A stretch of 64,000 bases of DNA from Jonesiaceae bacterium BS-20 (GCA_039995105.1 CP146203.1:2294001-2358000); one strand, 5' to 3'. Counted from the first letter of the stretch, positions 50,655-59,660 are shown. Notes: generated by a model from the letters alone, not told the origin. Numbers and translations: made by a program.

Positions 50655-51182
50655 TCAGGCAGCTTCTTCCGATGCCTGCTTTTCGCGCAGAGCCTCGATG
50701 GTGCGAACGGCCTTTGATGGAGCGGCCACGAAGAGGTAAGCAGCCTTGGCGATGGAAGCCTTGATGGCTCCAGCGGTCTTGGCAAGCAGTACTTCGCGGG
50801 ACTCTAGGTCCGCAAGCTTGGTGATGTCCTCAGCCGTCAGCGCGCGTCCATCAAGGACACCCGACTTAATGATCAGCTGTGGGTTAGCCTTGGCAAAGTC
50901 ACGCAGACCCTTTGCTGCCTCAACCGGGTCACCGGTTACAAAGGCAATAGCCGAAGGGCCGTTGAGGTCAGCTTCAAGAGTTTCAAAGCCTGCCTCTTTG
51001 GCCGCAATGGCGGTCAGCGTGTTCTTTACCACGGCGTAGGATGCGTTGCCGCTGAGCGACCGTCGCAGCGTTTTAAGCTGCTCTACGGTGAGCCCGCGGT
51101 ACTCGGTCAACACTGCAGCGTTGGACTCACGGAATAGTTCCGTAAGTTCCGCTACTGCGGCTGCCTTGTCCGGCCTCGCCAT
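50655..51182 (-). CDS. rplJ: 50S ribosomal protein L10
   Basis: Stalk base, 175 residues, [20 protein letters not shown]... ATG 51180-51182 is the family start; 42 further upstream codons belong to the leader. Its leader carries an intrinsic-terminator-like hairpin, the likely point of rplJL autoregulation. Confidence 0.97.
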   Translation of the reverse strand: MARPDKAAAVAELTELFRESNAAVLTEYRGLTVEQLKTLRRSLSGNASYAVVKNTLTAIAAKEAGFETLEADLNGPSAIAFVTGDPVEAAKGLRDFAKANPQLIIKSGVLDGRALTAEDITKLADLESREVLLAKTAGAIKASIAKAAYLFVAAPSKAVRTIEALREKQASEEAA

Positions 51183-51261
51183 GGCAATCCTTCCGATTGA
51201 AATGCCGCTGGTCTTGCTGGGGGATCCAGCTCCCGTACCAGAACATTTAGGCCAAGAGACT

Positions 51262-51290
51262 AAAAAAGCCTCGCACGCAGGTACGAGGCT
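51262..51290 (-). terminator. Attenuator-like terminator in the rplJ leader
   Basis: Minus strand: AGCCTCG, 10-base loop, CGAGGCT, then TTTTTT. It lies 80 bases upstream of the rplJ ATG and far from the rplA stop, so it is placed to attenuate rplJL rather than to end rplKA. Confidence 0.7.
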
Positions 51291-51477
51291 CACAAATGCA
51301 CAGGGCAAAGATGAAGTTCGAACCTACGCTGGCTCCAGATGAACTGGGACTTCGGTTTGATGATTTTGGCTTTGCGCCAACCCCATCAAACAACCTGCGG
51401 TCTTGGGTACTGTTCAACAATAAGGTAAGCAGCAAGCCAAAAGCAATCCGGTTCGCTGCGGCATGCGTCACAAACAG

Positions 51478-51513
51478 TTTTGGCTGGCCCCGCAACAGCG
51501 GAGCCAGCCAAAA
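51478..51513 (-). terminator. Hairpin after rplA
   Basis: Eleven-bp stem TTTTGGCTGGC/GCCAGCCAAAA with extra inner pairs, 26 bases after the rplA stop. No T-run on the minus strand after the stem. Confidence 0.6.
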
Positions 51514-51539
51514 CTTTAGATAAAACTAACCGTCAGTGA

Positions 51540-52250
51540 CTAGTTCTGCTCAAGCAGGTTCGTGGTCACGTTCTGGTCCAAAGGAATACCAGGGCCCATG
51601 GTCGTGCTCATGGTTGCCTTGGTGATGTAACGACCCTTTGAAGAGGAAGGCTTCAGACGCAGAACCTCATCGAGGGCTGCTCCGTAGTTCTCCACCAGCT
51701 GTTCCTGGGTGAAGGAAACCTTACCAATGATGAAGTGCAGGTTACCGTGCTTGTCAACGCGGAATTCAATCTTTCCGCCCTTGATCTCGGAAACTGCCTT
51801 CGCAACGTCCATGGTGACGGTTCCGGTCTTAGGGTTTGGCATGAGGCCGCGTGGACCAAGTACCTTACCAAGACGACCAACCTTACCCATGAGGTCAGGG
51901 GTAGCTACTGCGGAGTCGAAGTCCGTGAATCCAGCTGCAACTTTCTCAATGAGCTCGTCGCCACCGACAATGTCGGCTCCTGCTGCACGTGCCTGCTCGG
52001 CACGCTCGCCGTTTGCAAAGACCAGGACCCGTGCGGTCTTTCCAGTTCCGTGCGGCAGAATAACGGTTCCACGGACCATCTGGTCCGCCTTGCGTGGGTC
52101 AACACCGAGACGGAACGCTACCTCAACGGTTGCGTCGTACTTGGTGGTTGACGTCTCCTTCGCAAGCTTTACAGCCTCAAGTGGAGTGTGTAGTTCGGTA
52201 CGGTCGATCTTGTCGGCCGAGTTACGGTATGCCTTGCTGCGCGTTGCCAT
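51540..52250 (-). CDS. rplA: 50S ribosomal protein L1
   Basis: 236 residues, [16 protein letters not shown]..., with [28 protein letters not shown] 52248-52250 follows AAGGAG; the 22 codons before it are not conserved. A 226-base gap with a CTCGACA/TGTCGAG hairpin (52390-52411) separates it from rplK. Confidence 0.98.
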   Translation of the reverse strand: MATRSKAYRNSADKIDRTELHTPLEAVKLAKETSTTKYDATVEVAFRLGVDPRKADQMVRGTVILPHGTGKTARVLVFANGERAEQARAAGADIVGGDELIEKVAAGFTDFDSAVATPDLMGKVGRLGKVLGPRGLMPNPKTGTVTMDVAKAVSEIKGGKIEFRVDKHGNLHFIIGKVSFTQEQLVENYGAALDEVLRLKPSSSKGRYITKATMSTTMGPGIPLDQNVTTNLLEQN

Positions 52251-52476
52251 CTGCTGTTTCTCCTTCAAGCAGTTGTGGTCTAAGGACCCGCGCGGGTCCT
52301 GCCACGGCCGGAACACGTAGGTTCCGGTAAGAATAATTTTAAAGATCTTCCCGATGCCGGTGGCAGCGGAGGATCAGTTACGACTAGCCCTCGACAGTTC
52401 TGATTGTCGAGCTTGAGCTTCACTCACGCTACGGCAGGTCTTGCTTCGCTTCACCCTACCTACGCGTTCGTTATGC

Positions 52477-52908
52477 TCAAGCCTCGACGGTAATACCCAT
52501 CGAGCGAGCTGTACCAGCGATAATCAGCGCAGCTGCGTCGATGTCGTTAGCGTTGAGGTCTTCCATCTTGGTCGTTGCAATCTCACGGACCTGGTCCATT
52601 GAAATCTTGGCAACCTTAACGGTGTGTGGGGTACCTGAACCCTTTTCCACTCCAGCAGCCTTCTTGATCAGCTGTGCAGCAGGTGGGGTCTTGGTGATGA
52701 ACGTGAATGAGCGGTCTTCGTAAACCGTGATCTCAACTGGAATTACGTTGCCACGCTGCGACTCGGTAGCCGCGTTGTAAGCCTTGCAGAATTCCATGAT
52801 GTTGACACCGTGCTGACCTAGCGCGGGGCCAATCGGTGGCGCAGGCGTAGCAGCACCGGCGTTGATCTGGAGCTTAATTAGCCCAGATACCTTTTTCTTT
52901 GGAGGCAT
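52477..52908 (-). CDS. rplK: 50S ribosomal protein L11
   Basis: 143 residues, [34 protein letters not shown] and C-terminal [27 protein letters not shown]. The proline-rich thiostrepton region is wild type. Confidence 0.98.
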   Translation of the reverse strand: MPPKKKVSGLIKLQINAGAATPAPPIGPALGQHGVNIMEFCKAYNAATESQRGNVIPVEITVYEDRSFTFITKTPPAAQLIKKAAGVEKGSGTPHTVKVAKISMDQVREIATTKMEDLNANDIDAAALIIAGTARSMGITVEA

Positions 52909-52973
52909 TTCGGGTCCTTCTTACTTGACTAAAATCTGAGCGCTCCGGTTTGAAGCGCCCGCGGTGCTTGGAA

Positions 52974-53735
52974 TCAGATCTTGGCGACCTGGTTGAACCC
53001 AAGCTCGACCGGAGTCTCCCGGCCGAAAATCGATACCAATACCTTGAGCTTCTGAGCCTCGGCATTAATTTCGGAAATTGTAGCGGGCATCGTCTCAAAT
53101 GGCCCATCTGTAACCGTAACGGACTCCCCAACTTCGAAGTCGACCTGAATAGCGGCCGCGACGGCGTCTGCCTTCTTCTTCTTGTCCGACTCTGGTAGTT
53201 CCAGCATCGGTGCAAGCATGGAGAAAATCTCGTCCTGAGTCAGTGGCACTGGCTGGTGGGTGTTACCCACAAAACCGGTTACACCCGGGGTGTGGCGAAC
53301 CGCGCCCCATGACTCATCGGTAAGTTCCATACGGACCAAAACGTAACCCGGGATGCGAACGCGGCGAACAATCTTCTTCTGCGCGTTCTTAATCTCGGTA
53401 ACCTCTTCCATCGGAACCTCGATCTGGAAGATGTAATCTTCCATGTTGAGGCTCTGAATACGAGTTTCAAGGTTAGCCTTTACGCGGTTTTCATAACCTG
53501 CGTAAGAGTGGATGACGTACCAATCGCCGTACATGCCGGCGAGCTCTTGGCGGAATGCCTCGAGGGGGTCAACCTCCGCAGCGACAGGGGCTTCTTCTTC
53601 CTCTGCCTCTACTTCTTCATCAGCAGCTTCTTCTACATCTGCTTCTGGTTCAGTGACGTCACCCTCGGAGCTAAGCTCCGATAAGTCGAGAGCGTCAACG
53701 TTCTCTTCTGTCGGTTCGAACGACTCCTGAGACAC
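52974..53735 (-). CDS. nusG: Transcription termination/antitermination protein NusG
   Basis: 253 residues. Residues 1 to about 65 are a Glu/Ala/Val-rich acidic extension as in other actinobacteria; the NGN domain follows ([50 protein letters not shown]) and the KOW domain closes the protein ([21 protein letters not shown]). Upstream lies secE with a hairpin and a possible promoter (TAAAAT at 53843-53848, minus) in the 199-base gap. Confidence 0.97.
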   Translation of the reverse strand: MSQESFEPTEENVDALDLSELSSEGDVTEPEADVEEAADEEVEAEEEEAPVAAEVDPLEAFRQELAGMYGDWYVIHSYAGYENRVKANLETRIQSLNMEDYIFQIEVPMEEVTEIKNAQKKIVRRVRIPGYVLVRMELTDESWGAVRHTPGVTGFVGNTHQPVPLTQDEIFSMLAPMLELPESDKKKKADAVAAAIQVDFEVGESVTVTDGPFETMPATISEINAEAQKLKVLVSIFGRETPVELGFNQVAKI

Positions 53736-53884
53736 GTGTCAACCTGCTTTCTTAACTTCACTGCCGAGGAACCCTCGGATTAACGTGTATGCACTGGGGT
53801 GCGGCAAAACCCGCAACACACCATTGTTCCATTACTTGCCACATTTTAGGAATTAAATTCAAAAATGTGACGAGAACCAAAGAA

Positions 53885-53916
53885 CAGCGGCACTAATCTC
53901 CATTAGTTGACCGCTG
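53885..53916 (-). terminator. Hairpin after secE
   Basis: Imperfect stem CAGCGG...ACTAAT with its complement around a 4-base loop, followed by TTCTTT on the minus strand, 18 bases after the secE stop. A further 8-bp stem CACATTTT/AAAATGTG lies at 53840-53869. Confidence 0.6.
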
Positions 53917-53934
53917 CCTTTGAAACTTGTGGGA

Positions 53935-54222
53935 TTAGCCGAATAAGAAGCCAACGCCCTTACCGACAAGGAAGTCGAGTACCAGAACGAATGCCATCAC
54001 GATCAAAATAAAGATGATCACTACAATCACGTAGTTGATGTACTCGGAACGGGTAGGAGTAACTACCTTCTTCAGTTCAGAGATAACCTGGCGTACGAAA
54101 ACCGCAATCTTACGGAAGAAGTCACCAATCCGACCAAAGAAGCCTTTTTTAGGCGCAGCGCCCTTACTTGGCTTGGGGCTGACAACTTCGTCGTTGAGTG
54201 CTCCTGCAGCAGAATCGCTCAC
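53935..54222 (-). CDS. secE: Preprotein translocase subunit SecE
   Basis: Small actinobacterial form with one membrane helix: 95 residues, GRIGDFFRKIAVFVRQVISELKKVVTPTRSEY amphipathic and cytoplasmic part, then the helix from about 65 (YVIVVIIFILIVMAFVLVL). Starts with GTG after AGGGA. It precedes nusG and follows the tRNA-Trp genes, the usual neighbourhood. Confidence 0.97.
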   Translation of the reverse strand: MSDSAAGALNDEVVSPKPSKGAAPKKGFFGRIGDFFRKIAVFVRQVISELKKVVTPTRSEYINYVIVVIIFILIVMAFVLVLDFLVGKGVGFLFG

Positions 54223-54288
54223 TGTTCATCCCTACGTCGTGCTTGCTGATCAAGTGCTGCGGTTGCAGCACCACGTGAATTAATTTTG

Positions 54289-54361
54289 CAGGGTAGACAG
54301 GACTCGAACCTGCAACCTACGGTTTTGGAGACCGTTGCGCTACCAATTGCGCCACTACCCT
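54289..54361 (-). tRNA. tRNA-Trp (CCA), downstream copy
   Basis: Acceptor stem AGGGTAG/CTACCCT, D-arm with TGGTAGCGCAA, anticodon loop CTCCAAA (anticodon CCA), T-arm GGTTCGAGTCC. Discriminator G; no encoded CCA end. Its sequence is identical to the copy at 54533-54605. Confidence 0.97.
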
Positions 54362-54376
54362 AGAGTCACAGCCGCC

Positions 54377-54406
54377 AGTCTACTGCCTGTCGAGCCACTT
54401 ACCCAA
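54377..54406 (-). promoter_or_regulatory. Promoter of tRNA-Trp/secE
   Basis: Minus strand: TTGGGT at 54401-54406, 18-base spacer, TAGACT at 54377-54382; transcription would start about nine bases before the tRNA. Confidence 0.5.
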
Positions 54407-54496
54407 GTGCAGAGTTATCCTGCAAACCAAGTCACTCTATCAGTGTGCAGCCGAACTAGCGATTGCCGACCACGGGTTAATTATCCGAGATATAGC

Positions 54497-54527
54497 AAAG
54501 GCCCTCCCCGACTTGGAGAGGACCTTT
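54497..54527 (-). terminator. Terminator between the two tRNA-Trp genes
   Basis: Thirteen-bp stem AAAGGTCCTCTCC with two G-U pairs and a 5-base loop, directly after the upstream tRNA. Each tRNA copy therefore appears to be an independent transcription unit. Confidence 0.75.
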
Positions 54528-54532
54528 CGCTG

Positions 54533-54605
54533 CAGGGTAGACAGGACTCGAACCTGCAACCTACGGTTTTGGAGACCGTTGCGCTACCAATTGCGCCACT
54601 ACCCT
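54533..54605 (-). tRNA. tRNA-Trp (CCA), upstream copy
   Basis: Base-for-base identical to the copy at 54289-54361, including the discriminator base. Anticodon loop CTCCAAA. An AAGGAAA/TTTCCTT inverted repeat (54617-54637), with a possible -10 in its loop, lies just upstream. Confidence 0.97.
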
Positions 54606-54643
54606 ACGGAATCAGCAAGGAAACTTAGCATTTCCTTGACTGC

Positions 54644-54671
54644 CCTGAAACATACTACGTTATGTTTCAGG
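54644..54671. terminator. Hairpin downstream of the flavodoxin gene
   Basis: Perfect 11-bp stem CCTGAAACATA/TATGTTTCAGG with a 6-base loop, about 70 bases after the flavodoxin stop. No long T-run. Confidence 0.6.
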
Positions 54672-54743
54672 CTAGGTGGTAACCGGAAGCGGAAACGGGA
54701 TTCAGATCACGTTTTCGTGGGCCAAGTGGGGCGCATCAGACCA

Positions 54744-55253
54744 TTAGTCCACCTGAGCGGGGTGCTGGGCACCAATCCTTTGCGCAATTTGGCTTGCCCA
54801 ACCGTGGACCGCCTCCATGTCACGGGCGTCGCCATACTTACCCCTAGCGGCCATAATTGCGGCTCGCTCGGCCAAACTCAGCGCGAGGACATCGAGTTTG
54901 CCGCTGAAGTGCCGATGCTCAACAGCACCGACATCTTTCATCCTGGCAAATAAAGCGGGAGTTGAGTTTGCTTCCTTACTGGGTGTATCTGAAAGGCCCG
55001 AGGAAAACAGCCAGACCTTGCGGTCTAGTAGTTCCACACGGGTACGGTCGAGGAGGTCGCGTGCCTCTGCCATCCAGTTGCCTACGTAGATGGCGGACCC
55101 AACAATGACACAGTCATAGTCAGCAACTGAGCTGATTTCTTTGGGTTCAAGTTGATCGCATTCCAAACCGGCCGCCCGAATCTCTTGCGCGATTTCCTGC
55201 GCTATTTCACGGGTTGAGCCGTGCCTTGATGCGGCCGTAACTAAAACTCTCAT
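54744..55253 (-). CDS. Flavodoxin domain protein
   Basis: 169 residues from ATG 55251-55253, eight bases after GGAGG; five further codons upstream are open. The FMN phosphate loop TAASRHGSTREIA is at 6-18, followed by DYDCVIVGSAIYVGNW and FSSGLSD, the layout of the menaquinone-dependent protoporphyrinogen oxidase (HemG)-like flavodoxin group. A specific redox partner cannot be inferred. It is single, divergent from the adenosine deaminase gene. Confidence 0.85.
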   Translation of the reverse strand: MRVLVTAASRHGSTREIAQEIAQEIRAAGLECDQLEPKEISSVADYDCVIVGSAIYVGNWMAEARDLLDRTRVELLDRKVWLFSSGLSDTPSKEANSTPALFARMKDVGAVEHRHFSGKLDVLALSLAERAAIMAARGKYGDARDMEAVHGWASQIAQRIGAQHPAQVD

Positions 55254-55411
55254 TGTTGTCCCCTCCAAGTGCTACGATATTTGACTACTTTTAAGTGTTC
55301 CCTGAAAAGTTGTCATCATCTTGGGCCTGAGGTCCCGAACAACCGCTCGATCTGGGCTGATGGCCGTGATTCTGGACGGCACGGCTGCCGCAGTTCCACC
55401 ACTGGGCATGG

Positions 55412-55417
55412 CAAAAT
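55412..55417 (+). promoter_or_regulatory. Candidate -10 box of the adenosine deaminase gene
   Basis: CAAAAT followed by six bases and the ATG at 55424; no Shine-Dalgarno is present. No good -35. Confidence 0.35.
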
Positions 55418-55423
55418 CAGTGA

Positions 55424-56440
55424 ATGCGTGACTTAAATACCCTGCCCAAGGCTCACCTGCACCTGCACTTCACCGGTTCGATGCGGGTTTCAACGATGAT
55501 TGACCTTGCTGACAAGTACCGAGTGAAGTTGCCTAAGGCTCTAGTCGAGGACGACCCGGTGCGGTTACCCGCAGACAAACGCGGCTGGTTTCGTTTCCAA
55601 CGTCTGTACGATTCAGCACGTGCCTGCGTCCGTAGTGAAGCGGACATGCGACGCATTGTTGCCGAGGCAGCCGCTGACGATGCCGCCGAGGGCTCCGGCC
55701 GTTTAGAGATCCAAGTTGACCCCACCTCATATGCGCCCTTTACCGGTGGTATTACCCCGGCGTTAGAGATTGTCCTTGATGAGGCCAAACTGGCGGGTAA
55801 GCAGTTTGGCATTTCGGTTGGAGTAATCGTTGCTTCGTCACGGATGCGCCACCCCCTCGAGGCACGCACACTGGCCAGATTAGCGGCGCGCTATGCCGGC
55901 GACGGCGAGGGCGAGGTAGTCGGCTTTGGGTTGTCCAACGACGAACGCCGCGGGACCACCGCTGAGTTTGGGCACGCTTTTGCTATCGCGCGACGCGCAG
56001 GTTTGGCCTCGGTCCCCCACGGTGGTGAGTTGCTAGGTCCCGAGCACATCAAAGAGATCCGCGATTATTTAGGGCCAACTAGAATTGGGCACGGCGTCCG
56101 CGCCGTAGAAGATCCGGCACTCTTAGAGGGGTTGGCCGCAGCCGGCATTGCCCTCGAGGTTAACCCGGCCTCAAACGTTTCATTGGGGGTCTACCCGGAC
56201 GCTGAGTCCGTTCCACTCACGGCGTTGTATGAGTCTGGGGTGGGCATTGCCCTCGGGTCAGATGATCCCCTGCTGTTTAAATCTCGGCTCACCGAGCAAT
56301 ACGAGATCGCTCGGAACATCCATGGGTTTAGTGACACCCAACTGGCCCGAATGGCCGCTGACTCTATCAGGGCAAGCGTTGCATCAGATGCGGTCAAAAC
56401 TAAGCTGTTGGCCGGCGTCGATGCCTGGATCGCCAGTTAG
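55424..56440 (+). CDS. Adenosine deaminase family protein
   Basis: Metal-dependent deaminase fold, 338 residues. Zinc-ligand pair HLH at 13-15 (in LHLHFTGS), HGGE with the third His and catalytic Glu, TRIGHGVRA and LGSDDPLLF with the metal Asp. The motif HFTGS in place of the usual HLDGA/HLEGS, and a slightly short length, place it in the adenosine deaminase/adenosine-deaminase-like family of actinobacteria; adenosine is the likely but unproven substrate. It stands alone between divergent and convergent neighbours, ends at a hairpin. Confidence 0.85.
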   Translation: MRDLNTLPKAHLHLHFTGSMRVSTMIDLADKYRVKLPKALVEDDPVRLPADKRGWFRFQRLYDSARACVRSEADMRRIVAEAAADDAAEGSGRLEIQVDPTSYAPFTGGITPALEIVLDEAKLAGKQFGISVGVIVASSRMRHPLEARTLARLAARYAGDGEGEVVGFGLSNDERRGTTAEFGHAFAIARRAGLASVPHGGELLGPEHIKEIRDYLGPTRIGHGVRAVEDPALLEGLAAAGIALEVNPASNVSLGVYPDAESVPLTALYESGVGIALGSDDPLLFKSRLTEQYEIARNIHGFSDTQLARMAADSIRASVASDAVKTKLLAGVDAWIAS

Positions 56441-56455
56441 CCCACGCGCGATTCT

Positions 56456-56484
56456 GCTGTTTCCGCCAGGTTGGCGGAAACAGC
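56456..56484. terminator. Bidirectional hairpin between the adenosine deaminase and MYG1 genes
   Basis: Perfect 13-bp stem GCTGTTTCCGCCA with a 3-base loop, placed between the two convergent stop codons. Confidence 0.8.
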
Positions 56485-56490
56485 TGATAC

Positions 56491-57354
56491 TTACTCGGCC
56501 AGCGCGAGTTCCAGGAGCTTGAGTGCGCCTTCGCGCGATTCTGCAGCCCCGATGAATGCCGCCTTGTGACAGAACACCGCGTCCGATACCCCGGTAACTT
56601 CGGCTAAAGCCTGACCGTTCAGCCCACGCCAAGCAGCGGGCAGGTCTTTGCGGTTACCAAACTGGGAGTTCTCCGGACGGACCGTTTGGATTGTCCAGTT
56701 CCCTGTTGCCCCGGGGAAAACAGTGAACAAGAGGGCCGGCTGCTTCGTGGCGATCGAACCGTGTGGCACGAACTTGTCGAGAACAACAACGCGTGGGTCA
56801 GCGGAAGCCGCGTACTGCTCAAGGAAGTATTCCTGGGCCTCGATCGCCTGCTCATACTTAGCTTTCAGACGCAGCAGGACAGTTGTAGCCAGAGCCACCG
56901 CAACTTCGAATTGGCTGTCGAAGTCCTCATCATCTCCGATTGGGTTCAGGAGCCCAAGGTACTCGGAGATATCGAACGGCCGGGTACCAAAGTCAGAAAC
57001 TGCGTAGAGGTCTTGGCCGTTATCAACCGCATCGATTGCGGTCACAAGGCGCGAGTCAATCTTTTGCCACACCGCATCATTTCCGCAAAATTCCTTGCCG
57101 TAGTGCTGCCACAGCAGACCAAAAGCGGAATAAAGGATCCCGGACTCACGGGCTCCCGATGATAGCTGGTGGTGGTCAAACCGCAGGATCTTGGGATCGT
57201 AGACGCCGCCAACATCTAAGACGATGTCAGCGGCATCTAGAACCGCTTGGTCGCGGGTGCGAACTACCTGGGCTTGAGGGAAGAGCTGGCGCAGGAGCGC
57301 GACGCCAAAGACGTCATCAGCGTGGAACTTACCGTTATGGGTTGCAATGATCAC
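56491..57354 (-). CDS. MYG1 family protein (DHH-like metal-dependent hydrolase/exonuclease)
   Basis: 287 residues. Family signatures: ATHNGKFHADDVF at 4-16, VLDVGGVYDP, FDHHQ (D60, H61, H62) and the KFVPHG/ITVRP-like C-terminal blocks (here QTVRPENSQFGNRKDLPAAWRGL). Eukaryotic MYG1 is a 3'-5' RNA exonuclease; the role of bacterial members is not established. The start is GTG 57352-57354, overlapping the stop of the surface-protein gene (GTGA), so its translation is probably coupled to that gene. A neighbour of this kind is unexpected for a cytosolic enzyme. Confidence 0.88.
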   Translation of the reverse strand: MIIATHNGKFHADDVFGVALLRQLFPQAQVVRTRDQAVLDAADIVLDVGGVYDPKILRFDHHQLSSGARESGILYSAFGLLWQHYGKEFCGNDAVWQKIDSRLVTAIDAVDNGQDLYAVSDFGTRPFDISEYLGLLNPIGDDEDFDSQFEVAVALATTVLLRLKAKYEQAIEAQEYFLEQYAASADPRVVVLDKFVPHGSIATKQPALLFTVFPGATGNWTIQTVRPENSQFGNRKDLPAAWRGLNGQALAEVTGVSDAVFCHKAAFIGAAESREGALKLLELALAE

Positions 57355-59660
57355 CCCATCACTCTACGTTGTGCACCAGCCGCATCGAAATCTTGTTTCC
57401 GACGTTGGTGGAAGGAAGCGAGGGCGAGCAAGCCAATCCCCGCGGTTGCACTGCCAAGGATCGCCAAAAGACTATTGCTCGTTCCGGTTTGGGCCAGCTC
57501 CTCTTTTGGTGTCTCAACCGGTACGTGTTGCGCCGGGATCTCTATCTCAGGCTCTTTCACTTCCGGGGTGACCGGTCGAGGTTGCTCTGGTGGGGTTTGT
57601 TCCGACGGAGGCTCTTCCAATACGGGAGGGGTTACAAACGTGGTTTCCGATTCCTGTCCCCACGCGCTGCGCCAGGCTTCATGTAGGTCATCGCTCGGAA
57701 TTTCCTCGGTCCAGACATACCAGCCGGACTCCATTAGGAGTATTGGTTCGGTGGTGGCCTCGACGCTTCCCGATCCATCCGCGGTCACCGTAGTGCTGAC
57801 GGTTCCGGCTCGTGGGGTGCCCTCGGGTGGTGCCTCTTGTTCGGTGGGCTTTGTTTCAAGCGGGCCCCATAGCGTTGAGTGCACGGTGACGGTTTGTTGC
57901 GGTGCTAGGCCAGTAACGCTGAGATGATCAACGAGTTGCACTCCTGGCTTGGCAACGGCTGTTGAGGTTTGGGTGTGCACCTGCGGTTGCCATTTGACGA
58001 GGGTCACTTCATTGGGCTCGGCGAGTGTGGAGTCCCAACCGGCTACGCTTTGCGTTCCTGCAATGTGGGTACTCCAGCTGTACCAACCGGGTTGCAGAAC
58101 CGTGACGGCCTCGGTGTTATACGGATGGTCCGGTATGGCCTCGGTGGTATATTCCCCAACGAGTAGGTCGTTGCCCGGTATCTCGGTAGTCGCGGTTGGC
58201 TCGGTGGCGAATGGGCCCCAAAGTTTTGAGGTTACCAAGACCGGCTCGGTCCAACCGGTAGCTGAGGTTAGCGAAACCGAATCGTAAATGGCCGCACCGA
58301 TTTGGGACACTTCCTGTGAGGTCTGCGTTGCGGCGGTGACCTCATGCGGTTGCAGCAAAAACGTCTCTGACGCTTCACCATAGTCCGACTTGGCACCTGC
58401 CGTTAACGCGGTCTGCGGATAGCTAACCACCCAGGTATAGAAGCCCGGTGCCCAGCTAGGAAGCACTTGTACCGCCGGCATCTTGTGCGCATTTACCGAG
58501 CCCTGTTCGTTGACCGTTACGTGGTCGGTTACCGTGGCGATCGGGGTGAGACCGGTAGGGACCTCCGAGCTAGTTCTTGGTGATTGATGGCCTGCGTAAA
58601 ACAACTTGGCGGTAACTTCGAGTGTGTCGGAACCACCAGCGCCAGTAATTGAAACCGTGTCATGGACTGGATCGCCAAAGTTTGAGGTAGTGGCCCCTAC
58701 TTTGGTTGTTACATTCGCCTGGGCTCGGTTTGCCAGTTGCACTTGCACGGTCCGATCCGTGGTGTACCCGGCTATGAAGAGGTTTTGATAGGTGGAGTGT
58801 TTGGCGTGCAAGAGCTCTGGGCGTGGCACGCCGTGGTAGGTGACGGTCACCATGATTTGTCCAGCACCGGTGACTCGCAGACGCTCGGTGCCTTGACCGC
58901 CGGTACTTCCCGTGTGCGCGGAGGTTTGGGTCCGTTCAAAGACTGCAGGCCCGGCTATTTTGGCCGTGTATTGCAGTCCCGGTACCGCGGCCCCAGAGGG
59001 ACTCAGCACCTCGAGTCCACCTAGGTCGAGCATCTGTTGTCCCGTTTGTTTGAGCGTGAGGGTGCGTGGTTCGAGTTGGCCCGCGAACTTTTGAGCTTCC
59101 GCAGCATAACCAGCGGCTAGTGTTCGGCTGGACTGCGGCGAGGCAGGGCTCAACTGTTTACGCGTGGTTGATAACTTTCTAAAGTCAGGCCCAAACTTCA
59201 AAAGTGCGAGCGCGTGGTCAACCGCTTCCATTTGGGCTGCGCGCTTAGCAGCATCGCGTTCCTGGGGAGCTCCGTAGCGATTCAAGACATACGCATATTG
59301 TCCAATGAGGTCGCCGCTAATCGTTCCCAGTGTGGGGGTCACAAGCGGCTTGGTAACCGGGGTTGGTACCGGGTAGTTGGTTCCAGTGCGGGCCATGTTT
59401 GGCCCCGGACGATTGTCACCGGCACAGTACCCTACTGTGCCGGATGCTGACCAAAATCCTTTTGCATAAAGTCCGCCATAATGCGGTCCTTTTCCAGGTC
59501 CGGTGGCGACTGCTTGGGAATTGTTTGCCACCCACACTCCCCCGGAAGCGGTATCTTGGGGTCCGGCATGCGCACCCGCAGCCCCGGTCAGAGTTAGGGC
59601 AAGGGTGACCGCGGCCGCGGCAAATACAGTAAGTAAACGGTTTTGAATCTTGAAACGCAC
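57351..59660 (-). CDS. Sortase-anchored (LAQTG) repeat surface protein
   Basis: 769 residues from GTG 59658-59660, which follows AGGGAGAT; the 25 codons upstream are not signal-like. Signal peptide 1-32 (AHAG cleavage region). Residues 40-200 hold a domain with GTVGYCAGD and AYVLNRYGAPQ plus an Ala-rich helix. Three tandem repeats of about 115-120 residues follow (317-437, 443-556, 560-677), each with a D-x-V/L-S-I/L/V-T strand, a K/S/T-LWGP-type motif, a P-GxYxW turn and a final E-T/V. A Pro/Glu-rich wall spacer (678-720), then LAQTG at 722-726, a hydrophobic helix and a basic tail. LAxTG is the sortase E signal. Ligand unknown. Confidence 0.85.
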   Translation of the reverse strand: MRFKIQNRLLTVFAAAAVTLALTLTGAAGAHAGPQDTASGGVWVANNSQAVATGPGKGPHYGGLYAKGFWSASGTVGYCAGDNRPGPNMARTGTNYPVPTPVTKPLVTPTLGTISGDLIGQYAYVLNRYGAPQERDAAKRAAQMEAVDHALALLKFGPDFRKLSTTRKQLSPASPQSSRTLAAGYAAEAQKFAGQLEPRTLTLKQTGQQMLDLGGLEVLSPSGAAVPGLQYTAKIAGPAVFERTQTSAHTGSTGGQGTERLRVTGAGQIMVTVTYHGVPRPELLHAKHSTYQNLFIAGYTTDRTVQVQLANRAQANVTTKVGATTSNFGDPVHDTVSITGAGGSDTLEVTAKLFYAGHQSPRTSSEVPTGLTPIATVTDHVTVNEQGSVNAHKMPAVQVLPSWAPGFYTWVVSYPQTALTAGAKSDYGEASETFLLQPHEVTAATQTSQEVSQIGAAIYDSVSLTSATGWTEPVLVTSKLWGPFATEPTATTEIPGNDLLVGEYTTEAIPDHPYNTEAVTVLQPGWYSWSTHIAGTQSVAGWDSTLAEPNEVTLVKWQPQVHTQTSTAVAKPGVQLVDHLSVTGLAPQQTVTVHSTLWGPLETKPTEQEAPPEGTPRAGTVSTTVTADGSGSVEATTEPILLMESGWYVWTEEIPSDDLHEAWRSAWGQESETTFVTPPVLEEPPSEQTPPEQPRPVTPEVKEPEIEIPAQHVPVETPKEELAQTGTSNSLLAILGSATAGIGLLALASFHQRRKQDFDAAGAQRRVMG

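Larger units (their letters stand above)
51183..51539 (-). other. Gene-free region: rplJ leader
   Basis: 357 bases between rplA and rplJ with no plausible gene. It has a hairpin after rplA (51478-51513) and a terminator-like hairpin with six T about 80 bases before rplJ (51262-51290). This is the place of the L10 leader in other bacteria. No promoter is clear. Confidence 0.6.
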
